Below are positions 34,844 through 47,834 of a stretch of DNA of 64,000 bases, one piece after another. The position numbers and the translations under genes are program-made. The stretch comes from Lepas anatifera (Eukaryota; Arthropoda; Thecostraca; Lepadidae). The notes beneath the pieces were generated by a model. That model was not told the DNA's origin. It worked only from the letters and a program-made list of their open reading frames with translations, and did no database searches. Position 1 is the stretch's first letter, and every line of letters starts with the position of its first letter. The stretch is taken from NCBI GenBank assembly GCA_034440635.1, contig JAOTON010002228.1, forward strand, positions 720,001 through 784,000, read 5' to 3'.

Positions 34844-36391
34844 CAGAGTAACGGGAAAAAGTGTTAAACAAATGCAAAATTTCCCTTTGGAACATGAAAA
34901 ATCCGTCATAATATTGTAAATATCTGTCGGAGAATAAAACTCGCATATGCTCAGGGGGTCGGTCCTCCGCTTGAGAGATGCTCAAGGATTTAAGAGAGCC
35001 ACAATTTGGTCTTGAAAATGCAAGTTTTTGAAATACGATGTTTTTGGCCGATGTATAGGGGAGGGGAAATGATCCGCGGCGAAGCTGCGGGGGTGTCCGC
35101 GATTGAAACTCACGGACCGGAGCCTGAGGAGGCGCGGCGTAGCCGCAGCCGACGAAGGCGGAGCGTTGCACCGCTGGTTGGGGAGGCACCTTACCGCAGG
35201 TTAGGTGCGCTTCAGGCCGGTTTGCTTCATAGGGACAAGGTTAGGTAAGGTTTGGTTATGTCATGACAGCTTCGAACAGTGCGGCGAAGCCTACGGGTGT
35301 CCGCGAGTGTAACTCGCGGACCGGAGCCTGAGAAAGCGCGGCGAAGCCGCAGCCGACGAAGGCGTAGCGTTGCACCGCAGGTTAGGGAGGCACCTAACCG
35401 CAGGTTACGTGCGCCGCAGGCCGGCTAGCTGCATAGGGACAAGTTTAGGTAAGGTTCGGTTATGCCATGACAGCTTCGAACAGCACGGCGAAGCCACACG
35501 GGTGTCCGTGAGCGGACCAGAGCCTGAGGAGGCGCGGCGCAGCCGCAGCCAACGAAGGCGTAGTGTTGCACCGCAGGTTAGGGAGGCACCTAACCGCAGG
35601 TTAGGTGCGCCGCGGTTAGGTGCGCTGCAGGCCGGTTTGCTGCATAGAGACAAGGTTAGGTAAGTTTCGGTTATGTCATGACAGCTTTGCACAGGGAAAG
35701 GTCATTGAGGGACCTTGGGGCGACGGGAAAGCCAACTTTTAAGGGTTTGGGGATAACGAAGCACAAACTGTTGAAGTTTTATGCTGGATGGGCAAGGATA
35801 AATATGAGGTAGGGAAACCCTCCAAATGAAGATAGGGTTTATGTTTGGTAATCGCGACAGATGAATATTGTTCCGCTTGGTATCCTCACAACAGCTTTTG
35901 TTAACACAGTCAGTGGGCTCGGCGAGGCGAGCCAAGGCGCTAGTCTAAACTACTTTTTGAATAAAGTGCGTCTGTGCGTCTGTCTGTCCGTCGTCTTTTG
36001 TTTTTTAGTTGATTGGGATTGGCTGCAGGTCAAACTAAAGGTGATATTGAGACGAAACTTTTTGTAATGTGTCGAAAAATGTTGTGGGGAGTGCCTTTGA
36101 GGGGTCTCAAGTTCTGGTTGCAGATAGTTTGCACGTGGCACGTGCTCAAATTTGAACTTTTCTGGCCATTGACTTAACATGGGAAACGTTGATGAAAAAT
36201 ACAAACCCGGCAAAACGGGCGTCATTTTGTAAGCCGGACCAAAAGGTGCCACTTTGGTCCATGTGGGAAAAAAGTGTACCCGAATCGTTGCACCGCGTTT
36301 TGGCTACACAGTGGATGCAGATTAAAGTTTGCACGTGCTGCGTGCCCAGCAGGGTGTGCGTTCTCCGGAAGGGGGGTAGTCGTCTAAAATC

Positions 36392-37362
36392 TATTGGACT
36401 CACGTTGATCAGCTGTTGAGTGCATGAGAGTGTGAGTGAGAGATATAGGTACTCTGTACCGGTTTTAACTTTTTAATCTGGACACTGGGGTCTCTCTAAA
36501 TATTTCCCTCAACATCAATCACCTTGTGTTGCTGGTGATAATGGAAATCTGAATGGGGAATTTGGAGCCTGACTCATCAGTTACTGCTGAAGACTGGCAG
36601 CCTGAAAGGAGACAGAGGAGAGTAAATAGTTTTTAAATCAATTTTGGAGATTGGCTGCGTGTTTTTCTATACGGAGGCTGGGGACTTGGTATGATTTGTA
36701 CGATGTTGCATTGGCCAAAGTATATCAACAATTCTGTGGCGGGGTGGGATTGAGTGCTCACTTGCTTGATGGCGGATGTGGCTCTCACGTAGCTTTTTTA
36801 TTATCTTTTGTTCTCGGGAAATAAATCAACATTAATATAGCAACTAAGAATGCCCTGTTCAGATGTCTGCTTGACTCTGCCAGTAAAATTGTTGATCATC
36901 AGTGAATTTTTCGCATTAGAAAAAATTATAATGATGATATAAATTTTGAATTCGAGAGGTTTACATATTTACATCTTTGGTAAATCAAACTTTGATATTG
37001 CAGTGGGACCTACATCATACTGCATATACTATAAGACAATTGTGAGGCTTGAATATTTGTTCGACAGTCCTTATCATCATCATCTTGGCATTACATTTTC
37101 CCTCATGCTTGCTTTTTATGGACATGAGTCTCTCAAGTTTGATCCCCCAAGATGGTACGGGATACTGGTGTTGACAAATAGATTATGCTCAGCATTCCAT
37201 CTTTGCCATGTAAATCGTTGTTTATTTGTCCGTTATTGAAATGTGCTTTTCTCACTATTTGCTTTCTGATTTCTTGCTGTCCCTGTTTAGACTTTAGGAT
37301 CATTGTGGGCGGAAGAAAAGAAGGAGGAGGGATGATCCATTATCCAAGGCTTAAACACAGCA
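36392..37362 (+). other. LINE-C 5' region
   Basis: About 970 bp before the ORF2 remnant. I find no ORF1 and no zinc-knuckle motif; short frames such as 36946-37239 look random. It could be a 5' UTR or a decayed ORF1. Confidence 0.45.
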
Positions 37363-40309
37363 TTGGAAGAGAAGAACCCATACGAATTTGCTGTCATTGA
37401 AAGTGATGAACAATCTGACTCTCCCGTTGTTCGTGTTTCATCCAAATGCAGCTACTATGACCTACCAGTAGTAGAAAGTGTTGGAGATAATTTTTCGATA
37501 ATTCACTTAAATTCAAGGTCAGTAAAAAATAAATTCGACGAAATACAATATCTTTTGAAAATGTCGGGGATTGAATGGACAGCAATAGTTATAGCTGAAA
37601 CATGGTTAAAACAGGAAATAGAGCAATATTTGAAATTGATAATTACAATATGTATGCGTCCAGTAGGAGTACGCACACCGGGGGTGGCACAGCGGTGTAC
37701 ATTAATAAAAATATGAGAGTAAATCGCGAAAGGACTTACAAGACAATATCCCTGAATCCACATTTGTGGAAGTGTCGTATGAAACAATTAACAAGTGTGA
37801 AAATGTTGTGATAGGGGAAATGTATAAACCACCAAACTATAATAATGTTTTATTTTTTGAACATTTAGAACAACTTTTAGGTGAACTCGAAAAAAACAAA
37901 TGAAATCCAGATTCTAGCAGGAGATTTCAATTTTAATTTTTGGAAACTTCCTGAAGATAGAGAGGCACTTAAACTATTCAATCTGATGGCAGGATCAAAT
38001 TTATTGCCGGCAATATCCAAACCGACCAGAAGACCAGGCACCCAAGAGCCCTCTCTTCTAGATAATTTTTTCATAAATCGAATTTCACAAACCGAATTAT
38101 CTGGAATTATTGTAGATGATATATCAGATCATCTTCCTATATTTATGACGCTTGCTCATCATTTGATTAATACTAGGAGTAAAGAAACGATCACGTTGTT
38201 TGAAAAGTCAAAGACTGAAGAATTAAATATTTTTATAGGGAATAGACTCAGAGAATTCCATAGCATAACTGACCCAAACATTGCTTGTGAATTACTTACA
38301 GACACATTTAAAACTGGCATTGAAACCTTCTCAAAGACTTTTACCCCCAGCAGGAAAAGAACCCCTATTAAACCATTGCTATTTCCAGGAATATTGGCCG
38401 GAATAAATCACAAAAACAAACTTTATAAGAAATATTTATTGCAAAAGAAAAAAATACATCCTCAAATGACATAGATCAAACTGAGCAAAATTATAAGAGG
38501 TATAGAAACATACTTACAGCCACTATTAGAGATGCTAAAAAAGTATTATCAAGACTCATTTGAAGAAAACAAAGGGAATGGTAAAAGCACTTGGAAGTTA
38601 TTAAATAAAGTTGTTAATAAGAAAGAAACTAAAACTACTATTTACCCATCTACATTTAAAAATAGTGAAGGCTCTTATGTCTTAAGTGATGAGATAGCGA
38701 CTGGATTTAATAATTTCTTTTGCTCAGTTGGTACAAAGTTAGAACAAAATATTCCTTCAACAGAAAACAGTGCAATCAATTATTTAGAAACCCCTACCTA
38801 TGAAATATTTGAAGCAACACTAACAACAAATACTGAACAAGTTGAAAGTGTGATTAAATCTTTAAACGATGTTGGAGGGGTACGGACAAAATAAGTACAC
38901 AAATTCTAAAGATAACCTATAGAAGTTGCATAAATGAATTAACACACTTCTTCAATATTTGCTTATCATCAGTCATTTTTCCAGACATGCTCAAAATTGC
39001 AACAGTAATACCAATCTATAAATCTGGAGAAAAGGATCAATTTACTAATTATCGTCCAATATCTCTTCTTCCTATTTTTTCAAACATTTTATAAAAATTA
39101 ATAAACCAGTATCTGGTGAGTTACTTAGAGCAAAACAACATACTGTACTCACTTCAATTTGGATTTAGAAAGAATGATAGTAGTTACATGCCTATTCCAC
39201 ATTTGTATGATACTGTATCAAAATCTCTAGAAAGGGGTCATATTTCGTGTGGAATATTCCCGGACCTTAAAAAAGCTTTTGATACCGTTAGTTGTAACAT
39301 TCTTTTGCAAAAAGTAGAATTTCTAGGTGTTCGGGGAAAACTTCTTCAAATTCTTTGTTCATACTTGTCAAACAGACATCAAGTAACAAAAATTAAGGAC
39401 AAAATATCTGACATAAAGCAAATGAAAATGGGAGTACCGTAGGGATCGATACTTGGCCCCCTTCTCTTTATAATTTATGTAAATGACCTCTATCGTGTTT
39501 CGGACTTAGCAAAATTTTATCATTTTGCAGATGATACGGCCATTATATTTTCTTCTAAAAGCAAGGAAATTCTACAACATCAAATATCATACGTATTACC
39601 TAAGATTGAACTATGGTTTCACTCCAATCGGCTATCTCTCAACCCTGAAAAATCACACTTTCAAATTTACTGTAGAAATGTTGTTGGTGATATACGAGTT
39701 ACTTTAAATGGGGTAAACATTCATAGGGCTAAGGTTGTAAAATATTTAGGTGTTCTTGTCGATGAAAACTTAAAATGGGACAGACATATCGCTTGTACTG
39801 AAGCATTAGTTAGTAGAAGCGTAGGATTAATGACTAGGGCAAAATATTACCTAAGTGCACGTGAATTGATAGGTCTCTATAATAGCCTTGTTCTCCCTTA
39901 TTTGAATTATTGTGCTGTAATATGGGGAAGCAACTATTCCTCGAAATTGGATAGGCTCCTGAGACTCCAAAAACGGACATTAAGAATAATAGCTAAAAAC
40001 CCATTTTTCTTTCCATCAAATGGACTTTTCATCGAATTCAAACTTTTAAAAGTGCATGATATTGTTCGGGAACAAAAAATTGTCATTTTATCTAAAATGT
40101 TGAACCAAACAATGCCTGAAGCTATCTCATCACTTTTCGAACTGCATTCACCAAACAATACACGTTTGGCTCAATATTTCCAAGTACCTTTTGCTGCTCC
40201 AAATTATCGACAATTTTCTTTATCATGTTCCGCGCCTAAAGTATGGAATGAAATAATATGCCTAATGTTCCCAATTATTGAAGAAGTACCATTGCAAAAA
40301 TACAGTTGA
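37363..40309 (+). pseudogene. LINE-C ORF2, endonuclease and reverse transcriptase, broken
   Basis: Endonuclease pieces in order: SIIHLNSRSVKNKFDEIQYL (37490-37560), IVIAETWLK (catalytic Glu), HTGGGTAVYINKNM, ILAGDFNFNFWKLPEDREA and DDISDHLPIFM (Asp-His). The RT follows: IYKSGEKDQFTNYRPISLLP, LQFGFRKNDSS, GIFPDLKKAFDTV (motif A, reading PDLKKAFD), GSILGPLLF (motif B) and FYHFADDTAII (motif C). A thumb with VKYLGVLVDENLKW and LYNSLVLPYLNYCAVIW ends the protein. Frameshifts fall near 37620, 37730, 37870, 38470, 38880 and 39500, and in-frame stops near 39093 (NIL*KL) and 39441 (GVP*GS). The final piece (39830-40309) is open. No RNase H follows. Confidence 0.8.
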
Positions 40310-40777
40310 AGAACCACCTTAGAAAATACTTTATTGAAAGATATGAAAGACAGCAGGATGCTTAGTAGTATGAATGCCAGGATTCTGGTTTAATTCTTCG
40401 ATTCGAAGTATTATATATGTTTTTTCTTTAGTTCTGATCTTTTCTTTGTTTCTTTAGTTAGCTTTGTGGCTTTTTAACACTGAGGTTTTTATCCTATATA
40501 AATTAATAACCTACTAATACCCTAACTTTGGTCTCTGTGGCTCTTTCGGGAGTAACTAGTTTGTCTAAACTTTCGGGGGAGTCCCGGGGAAAACAAACTA
40601 ACCTTAAATAGTTGTTAGAGCAGGAAAAAAGTAAAAAATTAATGAAGCGGGGAGTGGTGCGGTCCAATGACATAGATACCAACCAGACCTAATATTTTGT
40701 TATAGAATCCAAGTAGTCGGGCCTCATGGGTATGGAAGGGCACTCCTGCCTACCTCTTAAATGTCTATTTAAAAAAA
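40310..40777 (+). other. LINE-C 3' UTR
   Basis: About 460 bp, AT-rich, ending in the poly-A tract. I see no canonical AATAAA immediately before the tail and no coding signal. Confidence 0.5.
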
Positions 40778-41419
40778 AAAATCATGGTTTTTCGCACATT
40801 TCTCCGAAAGTAAGAGCCGTACGGACTCAAAACCGGCTCAGATCGTTGCAGCGCAAGGATTCCGACGTTGCGGTGTGCTTTTGGTAAGAAAACCACAGTT
40901 GAGAAGATAATTAATCATGAAAAACACGAAAAAATCGACAAAAAATCGAAATCAAAATAGGGTCTGTATCTCGGAAAATATTTATGCGCGATGTGGGGTA
41001 TCTGCGAGTCAAAGTTGTGTCCATGTACCGTCTATCCGATGCAGGAAAGACCCAGGCCGTAGGTTGCACGTGCTGATCACGAGGAGGTGTCAAACAGGTC
41101 ACTGCGAATGTTTGGGTTTTGCGGTTTTTCGACTGTAACTTGGGAACGGTTAGAAATAAAGAGACCAAATAAGACGCACGGTGGGCTCCGAGCAAAGGCG
41201 TATGTTTTTTGTATTTACATCTAGCCACTAAACACAATATCTTAGAAAATTACTCCAAAAGATTAAAATACTCCAAAGCTCCATTTTAAAACGGCCACAC
41301 AATTTGTTCAAATTTTCTATGTTATAATGGCTTTTAAATTCCGAAAGATATATATTCGTAAACGATGGAAAAATACCTTCAATAATCTGGTTTTATTTTC
41401 TATATAACGCTAAAAGTTT

Positions 41420-43169
41420 CAGAGTAATGGGTAGAAGTCTATAACAGTTACAAAATTTCATTTTGAAGCTCGCAGAATACGTCTTAACACTGTAAATATC
41501 CGTTGGAAAATAAAACTCGCATGTGCTCAGGGAGTCCTCCGTTTAAAAGATGTGCAAGGATTTGAAATAGCCACAAATTTGTTATTGAAAATGCAAGTTT
41601 TCGAAATACGATGTTTTTGCCCGATGCCTAGGGGAGGGAAACGGTCCGCGGCAAAGCCGCGGGTTTGTCCGCGAGTGACACTCGTGGACCGGAGCTTGAG
41701 GAGACGCGGCGCAGCCACAGCCGACGAAGGCGTAGCGTTGCACCGCAGGTTAGGGAGACACCTAACCGCAGGTTAGGTGCGCCGCAGGCCGGTATGCTGC
41801 ATAGGGACAAAGTTAGGTAAGGTTCGGTTATGTCATGACAGCTTTGCACAAAAGTCATTGAGGAACCTTGGACCGACAGGAAAACCAACTTTTTAGGGGT
41901 TGGGGATTACGTGGCAAAAACTGCTGAGGTTTTATTCTACCACGGCAAGGATAAATTAGGGAAACTCTTCAAATCAAGATAGCGTTAGAGTTTAGAAATC
42001 GCAACAGATAAAAACGGCCCGGCTTGGATTCCTCACAACATCTTTTATTAACGCAGTCAGTGGGCTCGGCGAAGCGAGCCAAGGCGCTAGTCTATATTAC
42101 TATTTGAGTAACGTGCGCCTGTGTATCTGTCTCTCTGTCTGTCTGTCTGTCTGTCGTCTTTTGTTTTTTAGTTGATTGGAATTGGCTGCAGGTCAAACTA
42201 AAGGCGATATTGAGACGAAACTTTTTTAATGTGCCGGAAAATGTTGTGGGGAGTGCCTTTGGGGGTCTCGAGTTCTGGTTGCATATAGTTTTCACGTGGC
42301 ACATGCTTAAAGTTGAACTTTTCTCCCTATTGACTTAACATGGGAAACGGTGACGAAAAACACAAACACGGCAAAACGGGTGTCATTTTGTAAGCCGGTC
42401 CACAACGGAAAAAGTGTACCCAAACCGTGGCACCGGGTTTTAGCTACACAGTGGATGGACATTAAAGTTTGCACGTGCTGCATGCTCAGCAGGGTGTGGG
42501 TTCTCCGGAATGGAGGTAGTCGTCTAAAATGTCGGTTTTTTCGACATTGCTCGGAAAGTAAGATGGGTACGGACACAAAACCGGCACAGATCAATGCAGC
42601 ACAGAAATCTGCACGTTTAAGGGTGCGTTTGGTACGAAAACCTCCGTTGAGAAGAAAATTAATTCCGAAAAAAACACGAAAAAATCGACGAAAAATCGAA
42701 ATCAAAATAGGGCATGTAACTCAGAAACTATTATTGCGCCATGTGGGGTATCTGCAAGTCAAAGTTGCGTCCATGTACCGTCTATGCGATGCAGGAAATA
42801 CCCAGGCTGTAGGTTGCACGTGCTAATCATGAGCTTGTGTCAATCAGGTCACTGTCGATTTTTGGGCTTTGCGGTTTTTCGACTGTAACTTGGGTACAGT
42901 TAGTAATAAAGAGACGAAATAACCCACACGGTGTGCTCCGGGCAAAGGCACATCTTTTTTTGTATGTACACCTAGCCACTAAACACAATATCTTGCAAAA
43001 TTACTCCAAAAGATTAAAGTGCTCTAGAATTAAAATCCAAAATGGTCCTACAATTTGTTCAAATTTTCTATGTTATAATGTCTTTTAAATTACGAAACAT
43101 ATATATCCGTAAGCAATGAAAAATACCTCTAATAATGTGCTTTTATTTTCTATGTAACCCTAATAGTTT
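41420..43169 (+). repeat. Array unit 11, with a single subrepeat
   Basis: About 1.75 kb with one GC-rich subrepeat (41640-41850), the smallest core among undeleted units. The segment between CCACAACG and GAAAAAGTGTACC (near 42402) lacks the usual ~20 bases (TCCCACTTTGG and what follows). Confidence 0.85.
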
Positions 43170-44294
43170 CAGAGTAATAGGCACAAGTGTATAACAGTTA
43201 CAAAATGTCCATTTGAAGCAAGCAGCATACGTCTAACACTGTAAATATCCGTTTGAAAATAAAACTCGCATGTGCTCAGGGGGTCCTCCGTTTGAAAGAT
43301 GTGCAAGGATTTCAAATAGCTACAATTTTGCTGTTGAAAATGCAAGTTTTCGAAATACGATGTTTTTGGCCGTTGCCTAGGGGAGAGAAACGATCCGCGG
43401 TAAAGCCTGGGGGTGTCCGCGAGTAAAACTCACGGACCGGAGCCTGAGGAGGTGCGGCGCAGCCGCAGCCGACGAAGGCGTAGCGTTGCACTCCAGGTTA
43501 GGCCGGCACCTAATTGCAGGTTAGGTGCGCCACAGGCCGGCTATCCGCATAGGGACAAGGTTAAGTAAAGTTCGGTTATGTCATGACAGCTTCGAACAGT
43601 GCGGCGAAGCTGCGCGGGTGTCCGCGAGTGAAACTCGCGGACCGGAGCCTGAGGAAGCGCGGCGCAGCCGCAGCCGACGAAGGCATAGCGTTCCACCGCA
43701 GGTTAGGCAGGCGCCTAACCGCAGGTTAGGTGCGCCGCAGACCGGTTTGCTGAATAGGCACAAGGTTAGGTAAGGATTGGTAATGTCATGATAGCTTCGA
43801 ACAGCGCGGCGAAGCCTGCGCGGGTGTCCGCTAGTGAAACTCGCGGACCGGAGCCTGAGGAGGCGCGGCGCAGCCGCAGCCGACGAAGACGTAGCGTTGC
43901 ACTGCAGGTTAGGCAGACACCTAACCGCAGGTTAGGTGTGCCGCAGGCCGGTTTGCTGCATTGACACAAAGTTAGGTAAGGTTCGGCTATGTCATGACAG
44001 CTTTGCACAGGGAAAAGTCATTGAGGGACCTTGGAGCGACAGTAAAGCCAACTTTTAAGGGTTTGGGGATAACGACGCACAAACTGTTGAAGTCTTATGC
44101 TGGATGGGCAAGGATAAATATGAAGTAGGGGTATCCTCCAAATAAAGATAAGGATTGTGTTTCGGGATCGCGACAGATAAATATGGTTCGGCTTGGCTGC
44201 CTCACATCAGCTTTTTGCAACAGGCATAGTGAGCTCAGCTCAGCGAGCCAAGACGCTAGTCTATACTACTATTTGAGTAACGTGCGCCGGTGTA

Positions 44295-44327
<33 letters not shown>

Positions 44328-45370
44328 TTATCTGTCGTTTTTTGTTTTTTAGTTGATTGGAATTGGCTGCAGGTCAAACTAAAGGCGATATTGAGACGAA
44401 ATTTTTTTTAATGTTTCGGAAAATGTTGTGGGGAGTGCCTTTGAGGGGTCTTAAGTTCTGGTTCCATATAGTTTGCACGTGGCACGTGCTCAAAGTTGAA
44501 CTTTTCTCCCTATTGACTTAACTTGGGAAACGGTGACGAAAAAACACAAACACGGCAAAACGGGTGTCATTTTGTAAGCCGGTCCACAACGTCCAACTTT
44601 GGTCAATCTCGGAAAAAGTGTACCCAAACCGTGGCACCGGGTTTTGGCGACACAGTGGATGGAGATTGAAGTTTGCACGTGCTGCATGCTCAGCAGGGTG
44701 TGCGTTCTCCAGAATAGAGGTAGTCGTCTAAAATCACGGTTTTTTCGACATTGCTCGGAAAGTAAGAGGGGTACGGACACGAAACCGGCACAAAACAATG
44801 CAGCACAGAAATCTGCACGTTTTGGTGTGCGTTTGGTACGAAAACCTCCGTTGAGAAGAAAATTAATCTGGAAAAAACACGAAAAAATTGACGAAAAATG
44901 GAAATCAAAATAGGGCATGTAACTCCGAAACTATTAATGCGCCATGTGGGGTATCTGCGAGTCAAAGATGTGTCCATGTACCGCCTATCCGATGCAGGAA
45001 AGATCCAGGCCGTAGGTTCCACGTGCTGGTCACGTGGAGGTGTCAAACAGTTCACTGTCAATTTTTGGGTTTTGCAGTTTTTAAACTGTAACTTGGGAAC
45101 GGTTCGTGAGAAAGAGACGAAATAAGGCGCACGGTGTGCTCCGAGCAAAGGCGCATCTTTTTTGTATTTACACCTAGCCACTAAACACAATATCTTGCAA
45201 AATTACCCCAAAAGATTAAAGTGCTCTAAAATTAAAATCCAAAACGGTCCTACAATTTGTTCAAATTTTCTATGTTATAATGTCTTAAATTTCGAAACAT
45301 ATATATTCGTAAGCAATGGAAAAATACTTCCAATAATCTGGTTTTATTTTCTATGTAACCCTAATAGTTT
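43170..45370 (+). repeat. Array unit 12
   Basis: About 2.2 kb with three subrepeats (43385-44010). It contains the longest CTGT tract of the window (44296-44327). Confidence 0.85.
44296..44327 (+). repeat. CTGT microsatellite, eight copies
   Basis: Eight uninterrupted CTGT units. The same position in other units holds from about two to seven copies, with interruptions, so this is a length-variable microsatellite embedded in the array unit. Confidence 0.85.
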
Positions 45371-47138
45371 CAGAGTAATAGGCACAAGTGTATAACAGTT
45401 ACAAAATTTCCCTTTGAAGCACGCTGAATACGTCTTAACACTGTAAATATCCGTTTAAAAATAAAACTTGCATGTGCTCAGGCGGTCCTCCGTTTGAAAA
45501 ATGTGCAAGGACTTCAAATAGCTACAATTTTGCTATTGAAAATGCAAGTTTTCGAAATACGATGTTTTTGGCCGTTGCCTAGGGGAGGAAACGATCCGCG
45601 GCGAAGCATCGGGGGTGTCCGCGAGTGAAACTCCCGGACCAGAGCCTGAGGAGGCGGGGCGCAGCCGCAGCCGACGAAGGCGTAGCGTTGCACCGCAGGT
45701 TAGGCCGGCACCTAATTGCAGGTTAGGTGCGCCGCAGGCCGGCTATCCGCATGGTGTCCGCGAGTGAATCTCGCGGACCGGAGCCTAAGGAGGGCGGCGC
45801 AGCCGCAGCAGACGAAGGCGTAGCGTTGCACCGCAGGTTAGGCAGGCACCTAACCGCAGTTTAGTTGCGCCGCAGGCCTGTTTGCTGCATATGGAGGTTA
45901 AGTAAGGTTTGGTTATGTTATGTCAGGTTCGAACAGCGCGGTGAAGCCGCGCGGACCGGAGCCTGAGGAGGCGCTGCACAGGCGCAGCCGACGAAGGCGT
46001 AAAGTTTCACCGTAGGTTAGGCAGGCACCTAACCCCAGGTTAGGTGCGCCGCAGGTAGGTTTGCTGCATGGGCACAAGGTTAGGTAAGGATTGGTTATGT
46101 CATGATAGCTTGGAACAGCGCGGCGAAGCCTGCGCGGGTGTCCGCTAGTGAAACTCGCGGACCGGAGCCTGAGGAGGCGCGGCGCAGCCGCAGCCGACGA
46201 AGGCGTAGCGTTGCACTGCAGGTTAGGCAGGCACCTAACCGCAGGTTAGGTGTGCTGCAGGCCGGTTTGCTGCATTGACACAAGGTTAGGTAAGGTTCGG
46301 CTATGTCATGACAGCTTTGCACAGGGAAAGATCATTGAGGGACCTTGGAGCGACGGTAAAGCCAACTTCTAAGGGTTTGGGGATAACGACGCACAATCTG
46401 TTGAAGTTTTATGCTGGATGGGCAAGGATAAATATGAAGTAGGGGTATCCTCCAAATAAAGATAAGGATTGTGTTTCGGGATCGCGACAGATAAATATGA
46501 TTCAGCTTGGCTGCCTCACAGCATCATTTTGCAACAGGCATAGTGAGCTCAGCGAAGCGAACCAAGGCGCTAGTCTATAAAACTATTTGAGTAACGTGCG
46601 TCTGTGTATCTGTCTGTCTGTCTGTCTGTCTGTCTGTCGTCTTTTGTTTTTTAGTTGATTGGGATTGGCTGCAGGTCAAACTAAAGGCGATATTGAAACA
46701 AAACTTTTTTAATGTATCGGAAAATGTTGTGGGGAGTGCCTTTGAGAGGTCTCAAGTTCTGGTTGGAGATAGTTTGCACGTGGCACGTGCTCAAAGTTGA
46801 CTTTGGTCCTTGTGGGAAAAAGTGTACTTGAAACGTGGCACTGGGTTTTGGCTACACATTGGATGGATATTAATGTTTGCACGTGCTGCGTGCTCAGCAG
46901 GGTGTGCGTTCCCCGGAATGGAGGTTGTCGTCTAAAATCACGGTTTTTTCGTCATTGCTCGGAAAGTAAGAGGGGTACGGACCGAAACCGGCACAGATCA
47001 ATGCAGCACAGAAATCTGCACGTTTTGGTGTGCGTTTGGTACGAAAACCTCCGTTGAGAAGAAAATTAATCACGAAAAACTCGAAAAAATCCACGAAAAA
47101 ATTGAAATCAGAATGGGGCATGTAACTCAGAAACTATT

Positions 47139-47370
47139 TTTTTATAAATTTTGTTCAAGTTGTTCTTAGTAAGGTTGCTGCAGTCGGAGTCTCACTAAAG
47201 TCATCAATGGACTTGTCACGGAGACCCCTACCCCACCATCCGAACGGGCAACTTCCTCAATGGAGGGTTAATTTAGAAGCCAAAGTTTAACGTCCCACAA
47301 AGCACAGGGACGTCCGCCCCGTTCAGGTCAACCTCTCACCAGTCAGTTGGCAGCCGATATGTACGTCGGG
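47139..47370 (-). mobile_element. SINE-like or LINE 3'-end insert
   Basis: This insert of about 232 bp is flanked by the 9-bp direct repeat gaaactatt (47130-47138 and 47371-47379), which is array sequence. On the minus strand it ends in AACAAAATTTATAAAAAAA, an A-rich tail. Near its middle is GTGGGACGTTAAAC, an ending motif I associate with short retroposon tails. I find no clear A and B boxes, so it may be a 5'-truncated LINE rather than a tRNA-derived SINE. Confidence 0.65.
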
Positions 47371-47379
47371 GAAACTATT

Positions 47380-47466
47380 AAGCGCCGGAGCGTCTCAGGG
47401 GAACCGATCCAAAGCCTGGACATGCACTGCCACTGCATGTGTCTGAGCAGCGGGCCGTGTCAGAGA
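47380..47466. other. Unexplained 87-bp replacement within unit 13
   Basis: Between AAACTATT and AGACCCAGGCCGTAGG every other unit has about 85 bases including CATGTACCGTCTA. Here they are replaced by unrelated sequence of similar length, containing GCATGTGTCTGAGCAGCGGG. I cannot assign it. Confidence 0.5.
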
Positions 47467-47834
47467 CCCAGGCCGTAGGTTGCACGTGCTGGTCACGAAG
47501 TGGTGTCAAACAGGTCACTGTCGATTTTTGGGTTTTGCGGTTTTTCGACTGTAACTTGGGAAGAGTTAGTGATAAAGAGACGAAATAACCCACACTGTGT
47601 GCTCCGAGCAAAGGCGCATCTTTTTGTATTTACACTTGGCCACTAAACACAATATCTTAGAAAATTGCTCCAAAAGATAAACTTGCTCCAAAATTATAAT
47701 TCAAAACGGCCACATAATTAGTTGAAGTTTTCTATGTTATAATGTCTTTTAAATTCCTAAACATATATATTCGTAAACAATGGAAAAATAACTTCAATAA
47801 TCTGGTTTTATTTTCTTTGTAACCCTAATAGTTT

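Larger units (their letters stand above)
36392..40777 (+). mobile_element. LINE-C, CR1/L2-type LINE with poly-A tail
   Basis: A non-LTR element on the plus strand within array unit 10. It ends in an 11-A tail (40771-40781) that merges with the target; AAAATC appears at both junctions (36386-36391 and 40778-40783). It encodes an endonuclease and RT but no RNase H, and the YHFADDT active site and C-terminal LYNSLVLPYLNYC motif fit CR1/L2/jockey-type elements. It is AT-rich, unlike LINE-A and LINE-B. Several stops and frameshifts disable it. Confidence 0.8.
34844..41419 (+). repeat. Array unit 10, interrupted by LINE-C
   Basis: The left part is 34844-36391, with three subrepeats (35060-35690); part of the CACCTAACC stem-loop is duplicated near 35600. 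LINE-C then splits GTCGTCTAAAATC from CATGG. The right part is 40778-41419. Without LINE-C the unit is about 2.19 kb. Confidence 0.85.
45371..47834 (+). repeat. Array unit 13, with the SINE-like insert
   Basis: Four subrepeats (45590-46320), two of them damaged: near 45753 about 60 bases are missing before GGTGTCCGCGAG, and near 45948 the CCGCGAGT stem-loop is deleted. The segment around 46799 lacks about 100 bases between AAAGTTGA and CTTTGGTCC. A SINE-like insert (47139-47370) and an unexplained replacement (47380-47466) follow. Confidence 0.8.

Noticed and set aside
36946..37239. 97-residue frame at the LINE-C 5' region as a possible ORF1
   Set aside because: No zinc knuckle, coiled coil or other ORF1 feature is visible, and the composition matches the AT-rich surroundings.
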